From assembly GCA_944326305.1 (NCBI GenBank), contig CALVDL010000011.1, forward strand, positions 27,730 through 91,729: 64,000 bases of DNA, in the 5' to 3' direction. Position 1 is the stretch's first letter, and each line of letters starts with the position of its first letter. This document shows, one piece after another, positions 16,305-24,376 of this stretch. The notes beneath the pieces were generated by a model. That model did no database searches. It had not been told where the DNA came from and saw only the letters and a list, made by a program, of their open reading frames with translations. The position numbers and the translations under genes were made by a program. Origin of the DNA: an uncultured Bacteroidales bacterium (lineage in GTDB: Bacteria > Bacteroidota > Bacteroidia > Bacteroidales > UBA932).

Positions 16305-17822
16305 ATGGAAAACATGGACTTGAACGAACAGGAAAGGAACAGGAGAGAAGCTCTGACAAAGCTCAGGGAACTGGGCATAGACCCTTATCCTGCAGCACTT
16401 TATCCTGTAAATGCCACAGCACAGAAAATAAAGGACGAATATGACCCGCAGAAAGAAAATCTGTCAGATGTGGTGATTGCCGGAAGGATAATGTCCCGAA
16501 GGATAATGGGTGCGGCTTCATTCATAGAGCTGCAGGACGAGACCGGAAGGATACAGGTCTACATAAAGCGCGACGAGATATGCCCTGAAGAGGACAAGAC
16601 CATGTACAACACCGTGTTCAAGAAACTCCTCGACATAGGGGATATAATAGGTATAAAGGGATATGCATTCATCACACAGACCGGACAGCTTTCAGTCCAT
16701 GCGAAGGAGATGACAGTGCTCAGCAAGTCCCTCCGCGTGCTGCCTATCGTCAAGGAGAAGGACGGGGAGGTCTATGACGCCTTCACCGATCCGGAGCTGA
16801 AATACAGGCAGAGGTATGTGGACCTGATCGTGAACCCGCAGGTGCGCCAGACTTTCGTGATGAGGAGCAAGATCATAGCCACGATGCGCGAGTACTTCAA
16901 TGCGGCAGGCTGCCTGGAGGTCGAGACCCCTATCCTGCAGTCCATCCCGGGAGGGGCCACGGCACGTCCGTTCATAACGCATCACAACGCACTCGACATC
17001 GACCTCTATCTCCGTATAGCCAACGAGCTTTACCTGAAGCGTCTGATAGTAGGCGGATATTCAGGGGTATATGAGTTCGCCAAGGACTTCCGCAACGAGG
17101 GGATGGACAAGACCCACAACCCGGAGTTCACCTGCATGGAAATCTATGTGGCATACAAGGACTACATCTGGATGATGGAGTTCGTGGAAAAGATGCTGGA
17201 GAAGATTGCGACGACCCTGCACGGGACTACGGAGGTGACCATCGGGGAGCAGAAAGTGGATTTCAGGCCGCCTTACAGGAGGCTTCCGATGCTCGAGGCC
17301 ATAAAGGAATATGCGGGAGTGGATGTCGCCGGGATGGATGAAAAGCAGCTGAGGGAGACATGCGACAGGCTCAATGTGCCAGTAACCAAGGAGATGGGTG
17401 AAGGCAAGCTGATTGACGCCATCTTCGGCGAATACTGCGAGAAGCACCTTGTGCAGCCTACCTTCATCACGGACTACCCTGTCTCCATGTCGCCTCTTAC
17501 CAAGAGGCACCGCAGCAACCCGGACCTCACCGAGCGCTTCGAGCTTTTCGTCTGCGGCAAGGAACTGGCCAACGCATACAGCGAGCTGAACGACCCTATC
17601 GACCAGCTGGAAAGGTTCCAGGACCAGCTCAGACAGAGGGAGCACGGGGACGACGAGGCCATGTACATAGACATGGACTTCGTGCGTGCCCTTGAATACG
17701 GGATGCCTCCTACATCAGGGATGGGTATGGGAATAGACCGCCTGACCATGTTCATGACCAACTCCCCTACTATCCAGGACGTGCTGTTCTTCCCGCAGAT
17801 GAGGCCGAAGGCAGTGGAATAA
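16305..17822 (+). CDS. lysS: Lysyl-tRNA synthetase (class II)
   Basis: 505 residues; charges tRNA-Lys in the cytoplasm. The N-terminal OB-fold anticodon-binding domain ('VVIAGRIMSRRIMGAASFIELQDETGRIQVYI') is followed by the class II catalytic core: motif 1 near 'TFVMRSKIIATMREYFNAAGCLEVETPIL', motif 2 'FRNEGMDKTHNPEFT' and motif 3 'GMGMGIDRLTMFMT'. Length is the standard bacterial one; there is no C-terminal extension. It leads a plus-strand series, followed 36 bp later by a TrmH-type methyltransferase. The gene diverges from recJ across about 216 bp that hold both promoters. Confidence 0.97.
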   Translation: MENMDLNEQERNRREALTKLRELGIDPYPAALYPVNATAQKIKDEYDPQKENLSDVVIAGRIMSRRIMGAASFIELQDETGRIQVYIKRDEICPEEDKTMYNTVFKKLLDIGDIIGIKGYAFITQTGQLSVHAKEMTVLSKSLRVLPIVKEKDGEVYDAFTDPELKYRQRYVDLIVNPQVRQTFVMRSKIIATMREYFNAAGCLEVETPILQSIPGGATARPFITHHNALDIDLYLRIANELYLKRLIVGGYSGVYEFAKDFRNEGMDKTHNPEFTCMEIYVAYKDYIWMMEFVEKMLEKIATTLHGTTEVTIGEQKVDFRPPYRRLPMLEAIKEYAGVDVAGMDEKQLRETCDRLNVPVTKEMGEGKLIDAIFGEYCEKHLVQPTFITDYPVSMSPLTKRHRSNPDLTERFELFVCGKELANAYSELNDPIDQLERFQDQLRQREHGDDEAMYIDMDFVRALEYGMPPTSGMGMGIDRLTMFMTNSPTIQDVLFFPQMRPKAVE

Positions 17823-17858
17823 AGGCTGGAGAAAAAAGAGGTATGAAATTCCGGTGAC

Positions 17859-18701
17859 ATGAGGACGGAAACAGTCACATCGGCACAGAACCCGAAGATA
17901 AAAGAGCTTCTCGCGCTGCAGGAGAAATCCAAGACAAGGCGCGAGAAGCGTCTTTTCGTGGTGGAAGGCCGCAGGGAGCTCGGACACTGCATAGATGCGG
18001 GATTCCGGGTGAGGAAGCTTTTTGTATGCAGGGAGATATGCCCTGAGAAAGACCTGCAGGCGCTTCTGGAAAAGATGAGCCTCTCCGGCCCGGCTGCAAC
18101 GGCAGGAGCACAGGACCCGGAAACCATCCTGGTGGAAATACCTGCCGCATTATACGAGAAAGCAGCCTACCGGGGTGGTACAGAGGGAGTCATAGCCGAG
18201 GTCGAGTACCGTGACAGGACACTGGACAGCCTGATTCTCAGAGAGAACCCGCTTATTGCCGTGCTCGAGAGCGTGGAGAAGCCGGGCAACCTCGGGGCCG
18301 TGCTCCGCAGCGCAGATGCAGCCGGGGCGGATGCGGTAATCATCTGCGACCCCCTGACGGACCTCTACAACCCGAACCTCATCCGCGCAAGCATCGGGGC
18401 CGTGTTCTCCAGGCAGGTCGCCGTTGCCACCTCCGGAGATACAGTGAAATGGCTTAAAGCGCATGGCATCAGGATTCTCACTGCGCAGCTCCAGGACTCC
18501 GAACCATACTACGACACTGACATGCGCAGCGGGGTGGCCATTGTGATGGGCACCGAGGCCACAGGCCTTTCAGACACATGGAGGCAGGCGGCGGACGCAC
18601 ACATCAGGATACCGATGCTCGGACGCCTCGACTCGCTGAATGTTTCCGTTTCAGCCGCAATACTCCTGTATGAAGCCGTACGCCAGAGGAATTCAAAATG
18701 A
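17859..18701 (+). CDS. TrmH/SpoU-family RNA 2'-O-methyltransferase
   Basis: 280 residues. The N-terminal substrate-binding region ('TSAQNPKIKELLALQEKSKTRREKRLFVVEGRREL') resembles L30e-like RNA-binding domains. The SPOUT catalytic domain then shows motif 1 'VEKPGNLGAVLRSADAAGADAV', motif 2 'GVAIVMGTEATGLSDTW' and motif 3 'IPMLGRLDSLNVSVSAAILLYEA', which form the trefoil knot that binds S-adenosylmethionine. Targets in this family are rRNA or tRNA riboses; the exact nucleotide is unknown. The stop codon overlaps the ATG of aroE by four bases (ATGA), indicating translational coupling. Confidence 0.92.
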   Translation: MRTETVTSAQNPKIKELLALQEKSKTRREKRLFVVEGRRELGHCIDAGFRVRKLFVCREICPEKDLQALLEKMSLSGPAATAGAQDPETILVEIPAALYEKAAYRGGTEGVIAEVEYRDRTLDSLILRENPLIAVLESVEKPGNLGAVLRSADAAGADAVIICDPLTDLYNPNLIRASIGAVFSRQVAVATSGDTVKWLKAHGIRILTAQLQDSEPYYDTDMRSGVAIVMGTEATGLSDTWRQAADAHIRIPMLGRLDSLNVSVSAAILLYEAVRQRNSK

Positions 18702-19567
18702 AAAGATTCGGTCTCATAGGTTATCCGATAAAAGGATCGTTAAGTCCTGCGCTGTTCAGGGCCGGATACCATGGCAAATACACATACGACCTTATAGAAG
18801 CCCCTGACTTCAGTGCCGCATACCGGAAGTTCCTTGAAAATTACGACGGGGTCAATGTCACGGCGCCATTCAAGGAGGAGGCCTTCAGAATGGCCGGCAC
18901 AGCCGACCCGGTATGCGTGAAAACCGGGGCAACGAACCTGATGGTCAAAGGCCAGCATGGCATATACGCATTCAATTCCGACTATACAGGCATACAGCGC
19001 AGCCTCGCCGAAGCACTGGCACCGGATATGGCAGCGGCCGGGACTGAAGAAATAAGGAAACGTACAGCGGAGATTTACGGCAGGGAGCCTGAAGCCCTGG
19101 TAATAGGCTGCGGAGGCGCAGGGAAAGCGGCTACCGTGGCAGCTGCGGACCTCGGCATGCGCACCACGCTCATGAACCGTACGGAATCGAAAGCAGAGAA
19201 TTTCGCGGCGGCCCTCCCCGGGTACCGTTTCAGGACACAGCCCATAGACAGCTTCGGAGAAGCATTCTGGCGCAGCGACATCATCATCTACACACTCCCC
19301 GGGAGCATCCCAGGCATCCGGGAGCTCCTTTCATCCGCAGGGACACTCAGCAGAGACACTCCGAAACTGATACTGGAAGCCAACTACAAGACTCCCTCCT
19401 TCAGTAAAGACATCATCATGGGAATCGCATCAATGTGTCCGGAGACACGATATATCGGCGGTCTCCGCTGGCTGCTGCACCAGGCCGCCGGAGGATATGA
19501 ACTTTTCACAGGGGAGAAACCTGACTTCCTGGCCATGGAACAGGTCCTGTCCCCGGAAATACAGTAA
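18698..19567 (+). CDS. aroE: Shikimate dehydrogenase family protein
   Basis: 289 residues. Shikimate dehydrogenase reduces 3-dehydroshikimate with NADPH in the aromatic amino-acid pathway. Seen: 'FGLIGYPIKGSLSPALF' (substrate-binding SxS region), 'DGVNVTAPFKEEAF' (with the catalytic Lys of the N.T.P.K motif), 'GATNLMV', 'NSDYTGIQRSL' (D.G), a nucleotide-binding 'VIGCGGAGKAATVAAADLG' and 'MNRTESKAENFA' (NADP specificity), and the late 'GGLRWLLHQAAGGYELFTG' corresponding to G...L..Q....F..W. The version is somewhat divergent, but all functional positions that I can identify are kept. It overlaps the upstream methyltransferase gene. The 167-bp spacer to ssb shows no clear terminator. Confidence 0.88.
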   Translation: MKRFGLIGYPIKGSLSPALFRAGYHGKYTYDLIEAPDFSAAYRKFLENYDGVNVTAPFKEEAFRMAGTADPVCVKTGATNLMVKGQHGIYAFNSDYTGIQRSLAEALAPDMAAAGTEEIRKRTAEIYGREPEALVIGCGGAGKAATVAAADLGMRTTLMNRTESKAENFAAALPGYRFRTQPIDSFGEAFWRSDIIIYTLPGSIPGIRELLSSAGTLSRDTPKLILEANYKTPSFSKDIIMGIASMCPETRYIGGLRWLLHQAAGGYELFTGEKPDFLAMEQVLSPEIQ

Positions 19568-19734
19568 ATGCCACTGTCAGGAACAGCGGCCCCGGTTCCA
19601 CCGGTAAAAAACTCCGCCGCATCCGTATAGGCATTATCCCGGCAGCATCAGGAGCCCCCGAAAAAATCGGCCAAAATTTTTCATTCCTATTGAATTAATG
19701 AGTAACTTGCGCCGGTTTATAAAAAATACAATTT

Positions 19735-20262
19735 ATGTCACTGAATAAAGTAATGCTGATAGGCAACGTGGGGAGAGATCCTGAGGTCCGCTATCTCGAA
19801 AATTCCGGAAACGCGAAAGTAGCCACATTCACTTTGGCAACCACCGAAAGATACAGGGACCGTAACGGGGAAACAAGGGAAAACACAGAATGGCACAACA
19901 TTGTAGCCTGGAGAAATTCAGCCGATATCGTAGAGCGCTACGTGAAGAAAGGCACGCAGCTGTACATAGAAGGCCGCATCCGGACAAGGTCATGGGATGA
20001 CCAGACCGGGAACAAGAGATACACGACCGAAATCCTGGTAGACAGCCTGCAGCTGCTCGGAAGGAAAGCTGACAATCCTGCCTCACAGGGAGGATACGGT
20101 GCTCCGGCCCAGGGAGGATACGCCCAGCAGCCGCATGCAGGAGGGCAGAACAGCCAGCCTTACGGACAGCCGGCATACCACCCTCAGCCTGTACAGCAGC
20201 CGGCACCAGCCGCACAGGAATCCTCCAACGATGACTTTCCGGAGGACGATCTTCCATTCTAA
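19735..20262 (+). CDS. ssb: Single-stranded DNA-binding protein
   Basis: 175 residues. Residues 1-108 are the OB-fold ('MSLNKVMLIGNVGRDPEVRYL...FTLATTERYRDRNGE...TEWHNIVAW...VKKGTQLYIEGRIRTRSW'). A flexible Gly/Gln/Pro linker of about 50 residues contains repeated QGGY units, and the acidic tip DDFPEDDLPF at the end binds repair and replication partners. It coats single-stranded DNA as a tetramer. Length and tip are typical. It precedes purA by 34 bp and probably shares a transcript with it. The upstream spacer 19568-19734 gives no strong promoter match. Confidence 0.96.
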   Translation: MSLNKVMLIGNVGRDPEVRYLENSGNAKVATFTLATTERYRDRNGETRENTEWHNIVAWRNSADIVERYVKKGTQLYIEGRIRTRSWDDQTGNKRYTTEILVDSLQLLGRKADNPASQGGYGAPAQGGYAQQPHAGGQNSQPYGQPAYHPQPVQQPAPAAQESSNDDFPEDDLPF

Positions 20263-20296
20263 AGAATTGGCTAACCAATATAACAATCCATAAATC

Positions 20297-21556
20297 ATGG
20301 CATTAGACGTAGTATTAGGCCTTCAGTGGGGAGATGAAGGCAAAGGCAAGATAGTAGATGTACTCGCAGGGCAGTACCCGGTGGTAGCACGTTTCCAGGG
20401 TGGCCCTAACGCCGGGCATTCACTCCATTTTGAAGGCAAAAGTTTCGTGTTGAGGTCCATTCCGTCAGGTATTTTCAGGAAGGACGCCATCAACATCGTA
20501 GGAAACGGCGTTGTCCTCGACCCGATAACTTTCAGGCAGGAATGTGAAAATATCGAAAAGACCGGAGTACCTGTAAAAGAAAGGATAGTGGTTGCCAAAA
20601 AGGCACATCTCATCCTCCCGACACACAGGCTCCTGGACGCCGCAAACGAAGCCGCAATGGGCAAAGGCAAGATAGGTTCCACACTCAAAGGCATAGGGCC
20701 CACATATACAGACAAGGTGAGCCGTAACGGACTGCGGGTCGGAGACATCCTGGCCGGCGATTTTCAGGAAAGATACAACAAACTGAAAAACAGACACATA
20801 AAACAGCTGCATCAAATGGACTTCAAATGTGATCCTGATGCAGAAGAAGCAGCATTCATGGATGCGGTCGAATACCTCAGGCAGTTCAGGCTCGTGGACT
20901 GCGAATATTTTGTAAACAACGAGCTCAAGACCAAGTCCATCCTTGCAGAAGGCGCACAGGGCTCCATGCTCGACATAGACTACGGCTCATACCCGTTCGT
21001 CACATCCTCTTCGACAGCCTGCGCAGGGGCATGCATCGGACTCGGCGTGCCGCCGTCCAAAATCGGACACGTGTACGGTATTTTCAAGGCATACTGCACA
21101 AGAGTGGGCAGCGGGCCGTTCCCTACCGAACTTTTCGACGAGACCGGAGAGAAGCTGAGGAAGATAGGCAACGAGTTCGGAGCCGTGACAGGCAGGCCGC
21201 GCCGTACAGGATGGCTCGACCTTGTAGCACTCAAATACGCCGTGATGATAAGCGGTGTCACGGACCTGATAATGATGAAATCAGACTGCCTCGACTCGTT
21301 CGAGACCATCAAGGTCTGCACATCCTACAGGGTGGACGGCGCCGAGACGGACCAGGTCCCGTTCGACACATATGCAGACATCGAACCTGTCTACACTGAA
21401 TTCAAAGGCTGGAACGCAGACCTGACAGGATGCCGCAGCGAGAGCGCGCTCCCTTCCGAGTTCAAGGAATATATCAGCTTCATGGAAAACTATCTCGGGG
21501 TGCCGATCAAAATCATATCGCTCGGGCCTGACAGGGACGCCACTATCATGAGGTAA
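20297..21556 (+). CDS. purA: Adenylosuccinate synthetase
   Basis: 419 residues. It converts IMP and aspartate to adenylosuccinate with GTP, the first committed step to AMP, and so takes the product of the purine operon at 40.5-53.5 kb. Motifs: 'QWGDEGKGKIVD' (residues 10-21, catalytic Asp and P-loop-like), 'QGGPNAGHSLHF' (catalytic His), 'GSTLKGIGPTYTDK', 'RVGSGPFPTEL', 'TGRPRRTGWLDL' and C-terminal 'KIISLGPDRDATI'. Length is normal. It lies after ssb and 27 bp before two MFS genes, not in the main purine operon. Confidence 0.97.
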   Translation: MALDVVLGLQWGDEGKGKIVDVLAGQYPVVARFQGGPNAGHSLHFEGKSFVLRSIPSGIFRKDAINIVGNGVVLDPITFRQECENIEKTGVPVKERIVVAKKAHLILPTHRLLDAANEAAMGKGKIGSTLKGIGPTYTDKVSRNGLRVGDILAGDFQERYNKLKNRHIKQLHQMDFKCDPDAEEAAFMDAVEYLRQFRLVDCEYFVNNELKTKSILAEGAQGSMLDIDYGSYPFVTSSSTACAGACIGLGVPPSKIGHVYGIFKAYCTRVGSGPFPTELFDETGEKLRKIGNEFGAVTGRPRRTGWLDLVALKYAVMISGVTDLIMMKSDCLDSFETIKVCTSYRVDGAETDQVPFDTYADIEPVYTEFKGWNADLTGCRSESALPSEFKEYISFMENYLGVPIKIISLGPDRDATIMR

Positions 21557-21583
21557 ATACACAAAACCGAAACTTCCATCAAA

Positions 21584-22957
21584 ATGACAGCAACACTAAA
21601 GAGGTTCCTAAACGACTACCCTGCAGCCAGATGGGCCGCGCTCATACTCATCGCACTGATGATGTTCTTCGCCTATATGTTCGTGGACGTGATGTCCCCG
21701 CTCAAATCGCTCATCGAACATGAGCGCGGATGGGACAGCAGCGTTTTCGGGACATACGCCGCATCTGAGTATATACTGAACGTATGCGGATTCCTCATAA
21801 TAGCAGGAATCATCCTGGACAAGATGGGAATCCGGTTCACCGGCATCCTGTCGGCCTCCCTAATGGTACTCGGGGCCGGCATAAAATATGTCGGGATCAG
21901 CGACTGGTTCCAGAGCACCGAGATATGCGGCTGGCTGGGAAGCTGGTGGCCAGCAATGCCAGGCAGTGCAAAGATGGCCGCCCTCGGGTTCATGATTTTC
22001 GGATGCGGATGTGAAATGGCCGGGACCACTGTGTCAAAGGCCATAGCCAAGTGGTTCAAAGGCAAGGAAATGGCCCTTGCAATGGGACTGGAGATGGCAA
22101 TTGCCCGTTTAGGGGTGTTCGCTGTAATGTGGCTTTCACCGGCAATCTCCGAAAAATTCGACGGGTCTGTAGTGGCCCCGCTAGCCTTCTGCACGTGCCT
22201 GCTGCTCGTAGGACTGATAAACTACATAGTATTCTCGGTTATGGACACAAGGCTTGACAGGCAGCTCATAGCTGCCGGTGAGGCCACGGAAGAAAAGAAT
22301 CCTGAAGATGAATTCCATGTCAAGGATCTCGGACAGATATTCTCGAGCAAGATGTTCTGGCTTGTCGCCCTGCTGTGCGTACTTTATTATTCAGCAATAT
22401 TCCCTTTCCAGCGGTATGCCCCCAACTTTCTGGAGGTGACCCTGAATGTAGATGCGAATACTGCATCCAGACTCTTCAGCTGCTTCCCTATCCTGGCGAT
22501 GGTACTCACACCGGTCCTGGGGATATTCCTCGACTATAAGGGGAAAGGGGCATCCATGCTGATGGCCGGTGCTGTCATAATGATAGCATGCCATCTCAGT
22601 TTCGCCTTCCTGCTCCCGGTATTCCCGTACAAATGGTTCGCGGTACTCCTCATAGTGATACTCGGAGTAAGCTTCTCGTTAGTTCCGGCAGCACTTTGGC
22701 CGAGCGTTCCCAAAATAATAGACGAGAAGATCCTCGGGAGCGCCTACTGCTTGATATTCTGGGTGCAGAACATAGGTTTGTGCCTTGTTCCGCTGCTCAT
22801 AGGCATTGTCCTCAATGCCACCGGAGGATACCTGATGCCTATGATAATATTCTCCTCATTCGGTATCCTGGCATTCATTTTCAGCCTGCTTCTGAAGGTA
22901 GAAGACAGGAAGAAAGGGTTCGGACTTGAAAAACCGAACATCGAAAAAGACAAATAA
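21584..22957 (+). CDS. MFS transporter, first of a tandem pair (MFSD1-like pattern)
   Basis: 457 residues, about 12 transmembrane helices, inner membrane. The cytoplasmic loop 'SKAIAKWFKGKEMALAMGLEMAIARLG' and the second-half motif 'SLVPAALWPSVPKIIDEKILGSAYCLIFWVQNIGLCLVPLLIG' recall the MFSD1 branch of MFS, whose studied animal member moves dipeptides. The substrate here is unknown. The following gene has the same layout and shares both motifs, so the pair probably arose by tandem duplication. The protein ends in a charged tail (KVEDRKKGFGLEKPNIEKDK). It begins 27 bp after purA, and the second transporter starts 29 bp after it ends. Confidence 0.82.
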   Translation: MTATLKRFLNDYPAARWAALILIALMMFFAYMFVDVMSPLKSLIEHERGWDSSVFGTYAASEYILNVCGFLIIAGIILDKMGIRFTGILSASLMVLGAGIKYVGISDWFQSTEICGWLGSWWPAMPGSAKMAALGFMIFGCGCEMAGTTVSKAIAKWFKGKEMALAMGLEMAIARLGVFAVMWLSPAISEKFDGSVVAPLAFCTCLLLVGLINYIVFSVMDTRLDRQLIAAGEATEEKNPEDEFHVKDLGQIFSSKMFWLVALLCVLYYSAIFPFQRYAPNFLEVTLNVDANTASRLFSCFPILAMVLTPVLGIFLDYKGKGASMLMAGAVIMIACHLSFAFLLPVFPYKWFAVLLIVILGVSFSLVPAALWPSVPKIIDEKILGSAYCLIFWVQNIGLCLVPLLIGIVLNATGGYLMPMIIFSSFGILAFIFSLLLKVEDRKKGFGLEKPNIEKDK

Positions 22958-22986
22958 CCGGGGACAAACAAGGTTTCAAAGAGGAA

Positions 22987-24372
22987 ATGTCTGGCAGCAA
23001 ACTATTTCACAACATACAAAAAAGCCATACAGCATGCTGGATAGCCCTGGCATGTCTCGTGGTACCGATGTTCGCATCGTACTTCTTCGATGACATGTTC
23101 TCGACGCTGTCCCATATTTTCCAGAATCCCGGAATGCTCCAGCTCGGATGGAACAGCGCAGATTACGGGTTCTATGCAGGAGGATACTCCTTCCTCTGTG
23201 TCTGCGGAGGACTCGTAATATGCGGGATACTGCTTGATGTGTTCGGGGTCAGGATTGTAGGATCGGTATTTGTCGGACTCATGATCACAGGGGCGGCAAT
23301 CGTGCTTGCGGCGCTCCTGTCAGGACTTGAACCGTCAGTATCGCTTACCATAGCATACTTCGGATGCATGCTGTTCGGGCTGGGCAGCGAAATAGCAGGC
23401 GTAGCCGTCACCAGGTCCATAGCCAAATGGTTCAAGGGAAGGAATGTGGCCCTTGCAATGGGGCTGCAGCTGTCCATTGCAAGATTGGGTACGGCAGCGG
23501 CGTTTATCTTGGCTCCCGTCCTGGTAGCGGAAAAACAGCCCGGTGAAATATATACGCTTGCAGAAACAGCCAGACCGGCAATGGCAGGGCTGGCGCTGCT
23601 GCTTGCCGGAGGGATACTATGGTCCGTATTCGTGGCTATGGATGCAGGTTTCGACAGGGGGACGGAAGCAACCGGGGCGCGTGGAAAAGTAAAGGAAGAG
23701 GACAAGTTCAGGTTTTCCGATATCCTGAAGGTACTGTTCAACCCGCGGTTCCTGATGATTGCATTCCTGTGCGTGTTCTTCTACTGCTGCATCATATCAT
23801 TCAAAAAATTCGGCACGTCCATAGTGATCCCGCGCTTCGGCATGGATGTGGACTCCGCAAAATGGATGATAACGATGATACCTTTTTTCACTGTCATATT
23901 CACACCTCTTTTCGGCGCGATGGTGGACAAGGTAGGCAAAGCCACCATATGGATGGTTACAGGAGCCGTCCTGGTCCTTGCATCGCATCTCATCATGGCG
24001 TTTGCCCCACAAGGCACAGCGTTCTATGGATTTCTGGCAATCTCTCTTCTCGGCATAGGATATTCACTTGTTCCTTCGGCGATGTGGCCCACCGTGCCGA
24101 AAATCATTCCGGAAAAGAACCTTGGGACAGCATTCTCGCTCATATACTGGATACAGAATATGGGCATGCTGCTTGTCCCTGTTTTTGTCGGACGGATTTT
24201 CAAGGACATGGTCACCGTTGCCGGAGACAGGCTGCAGGAAATGAATGCTGCCGTACATGCAGAGTTCATATTCATAGGACTCGGGATTGCAGCAGTGGCA
24301 GTTTCCGTAGCACTGATTTACTCATCCAGGAGACATCCTGAGCTGGGTATCGACCAACCTAACAGAAAATAA
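22987..24372 (+). CDS. MFS transporter, second of a tandem pair (MFSD1-like pattern)
   Basis: 461 residues, about 12 transmembrane helices, a paralog of the preceding protein: 'TRSIAKWFKGRNVALAMGLQLSIARLG' and 'SLVPSAMWPTVPKIIPEKNLGTAFSLIYWIQNMGMLLVPVFVG' line up with the first copy. Both carry an early Phe-rich segment, here 'MFASYFFDDMFSTLSHIF', before the second helix. Differences are spread evenly, so the duplication is old and the two may have different substrates or form a heteromer. It is followed only 4 bp later by dxs, so all three genes are likely in one transcript. Inward uptake of a peptide-like solute is a weak inference from MFSD1. Confidence 0.82.
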   Translation: MSGSKLFHNIQKSHTACWIALACLVVPMFASYFFDDMFSTLSHIFQNPGMLQLGWNSADYGFYAGGYSFLCVCGGLVICGILLDVFGVRIVGSVFVGLMITGAAIVLAALLSGLEPSVSLTIAYFGCMLFGLGSEIAGVAVTRSIAKWFKGRNVALAMGLQLSIARLGTAAAFILAPVLVAEKQPGEIYTLAETARPAMAGLALLLAGGILWSVFVAMDAGFDRGTEATGARGKVKEEDKFRFSDILKVLFNPRFLMIAFLCVFFYCCIISFKKFGTSIVIPRFGMDVDSAKWMITMIPFFTVIFTPLFGAMVDKVGKATIWMVTGAVLVLASHLIMAFAPQGTAFYGFLAISLLGIGYSLVPSAMWPTVPKIIPEKNLGTAFSLIYWIQNMGMLLVPVFVGRIFKDMVTVAGDRLQEMNAAVHAEFIFIGLGIAAVAVSVALIYSSRRHPELGIDQPNRK

Positions 24373-24376
24373 GGAA

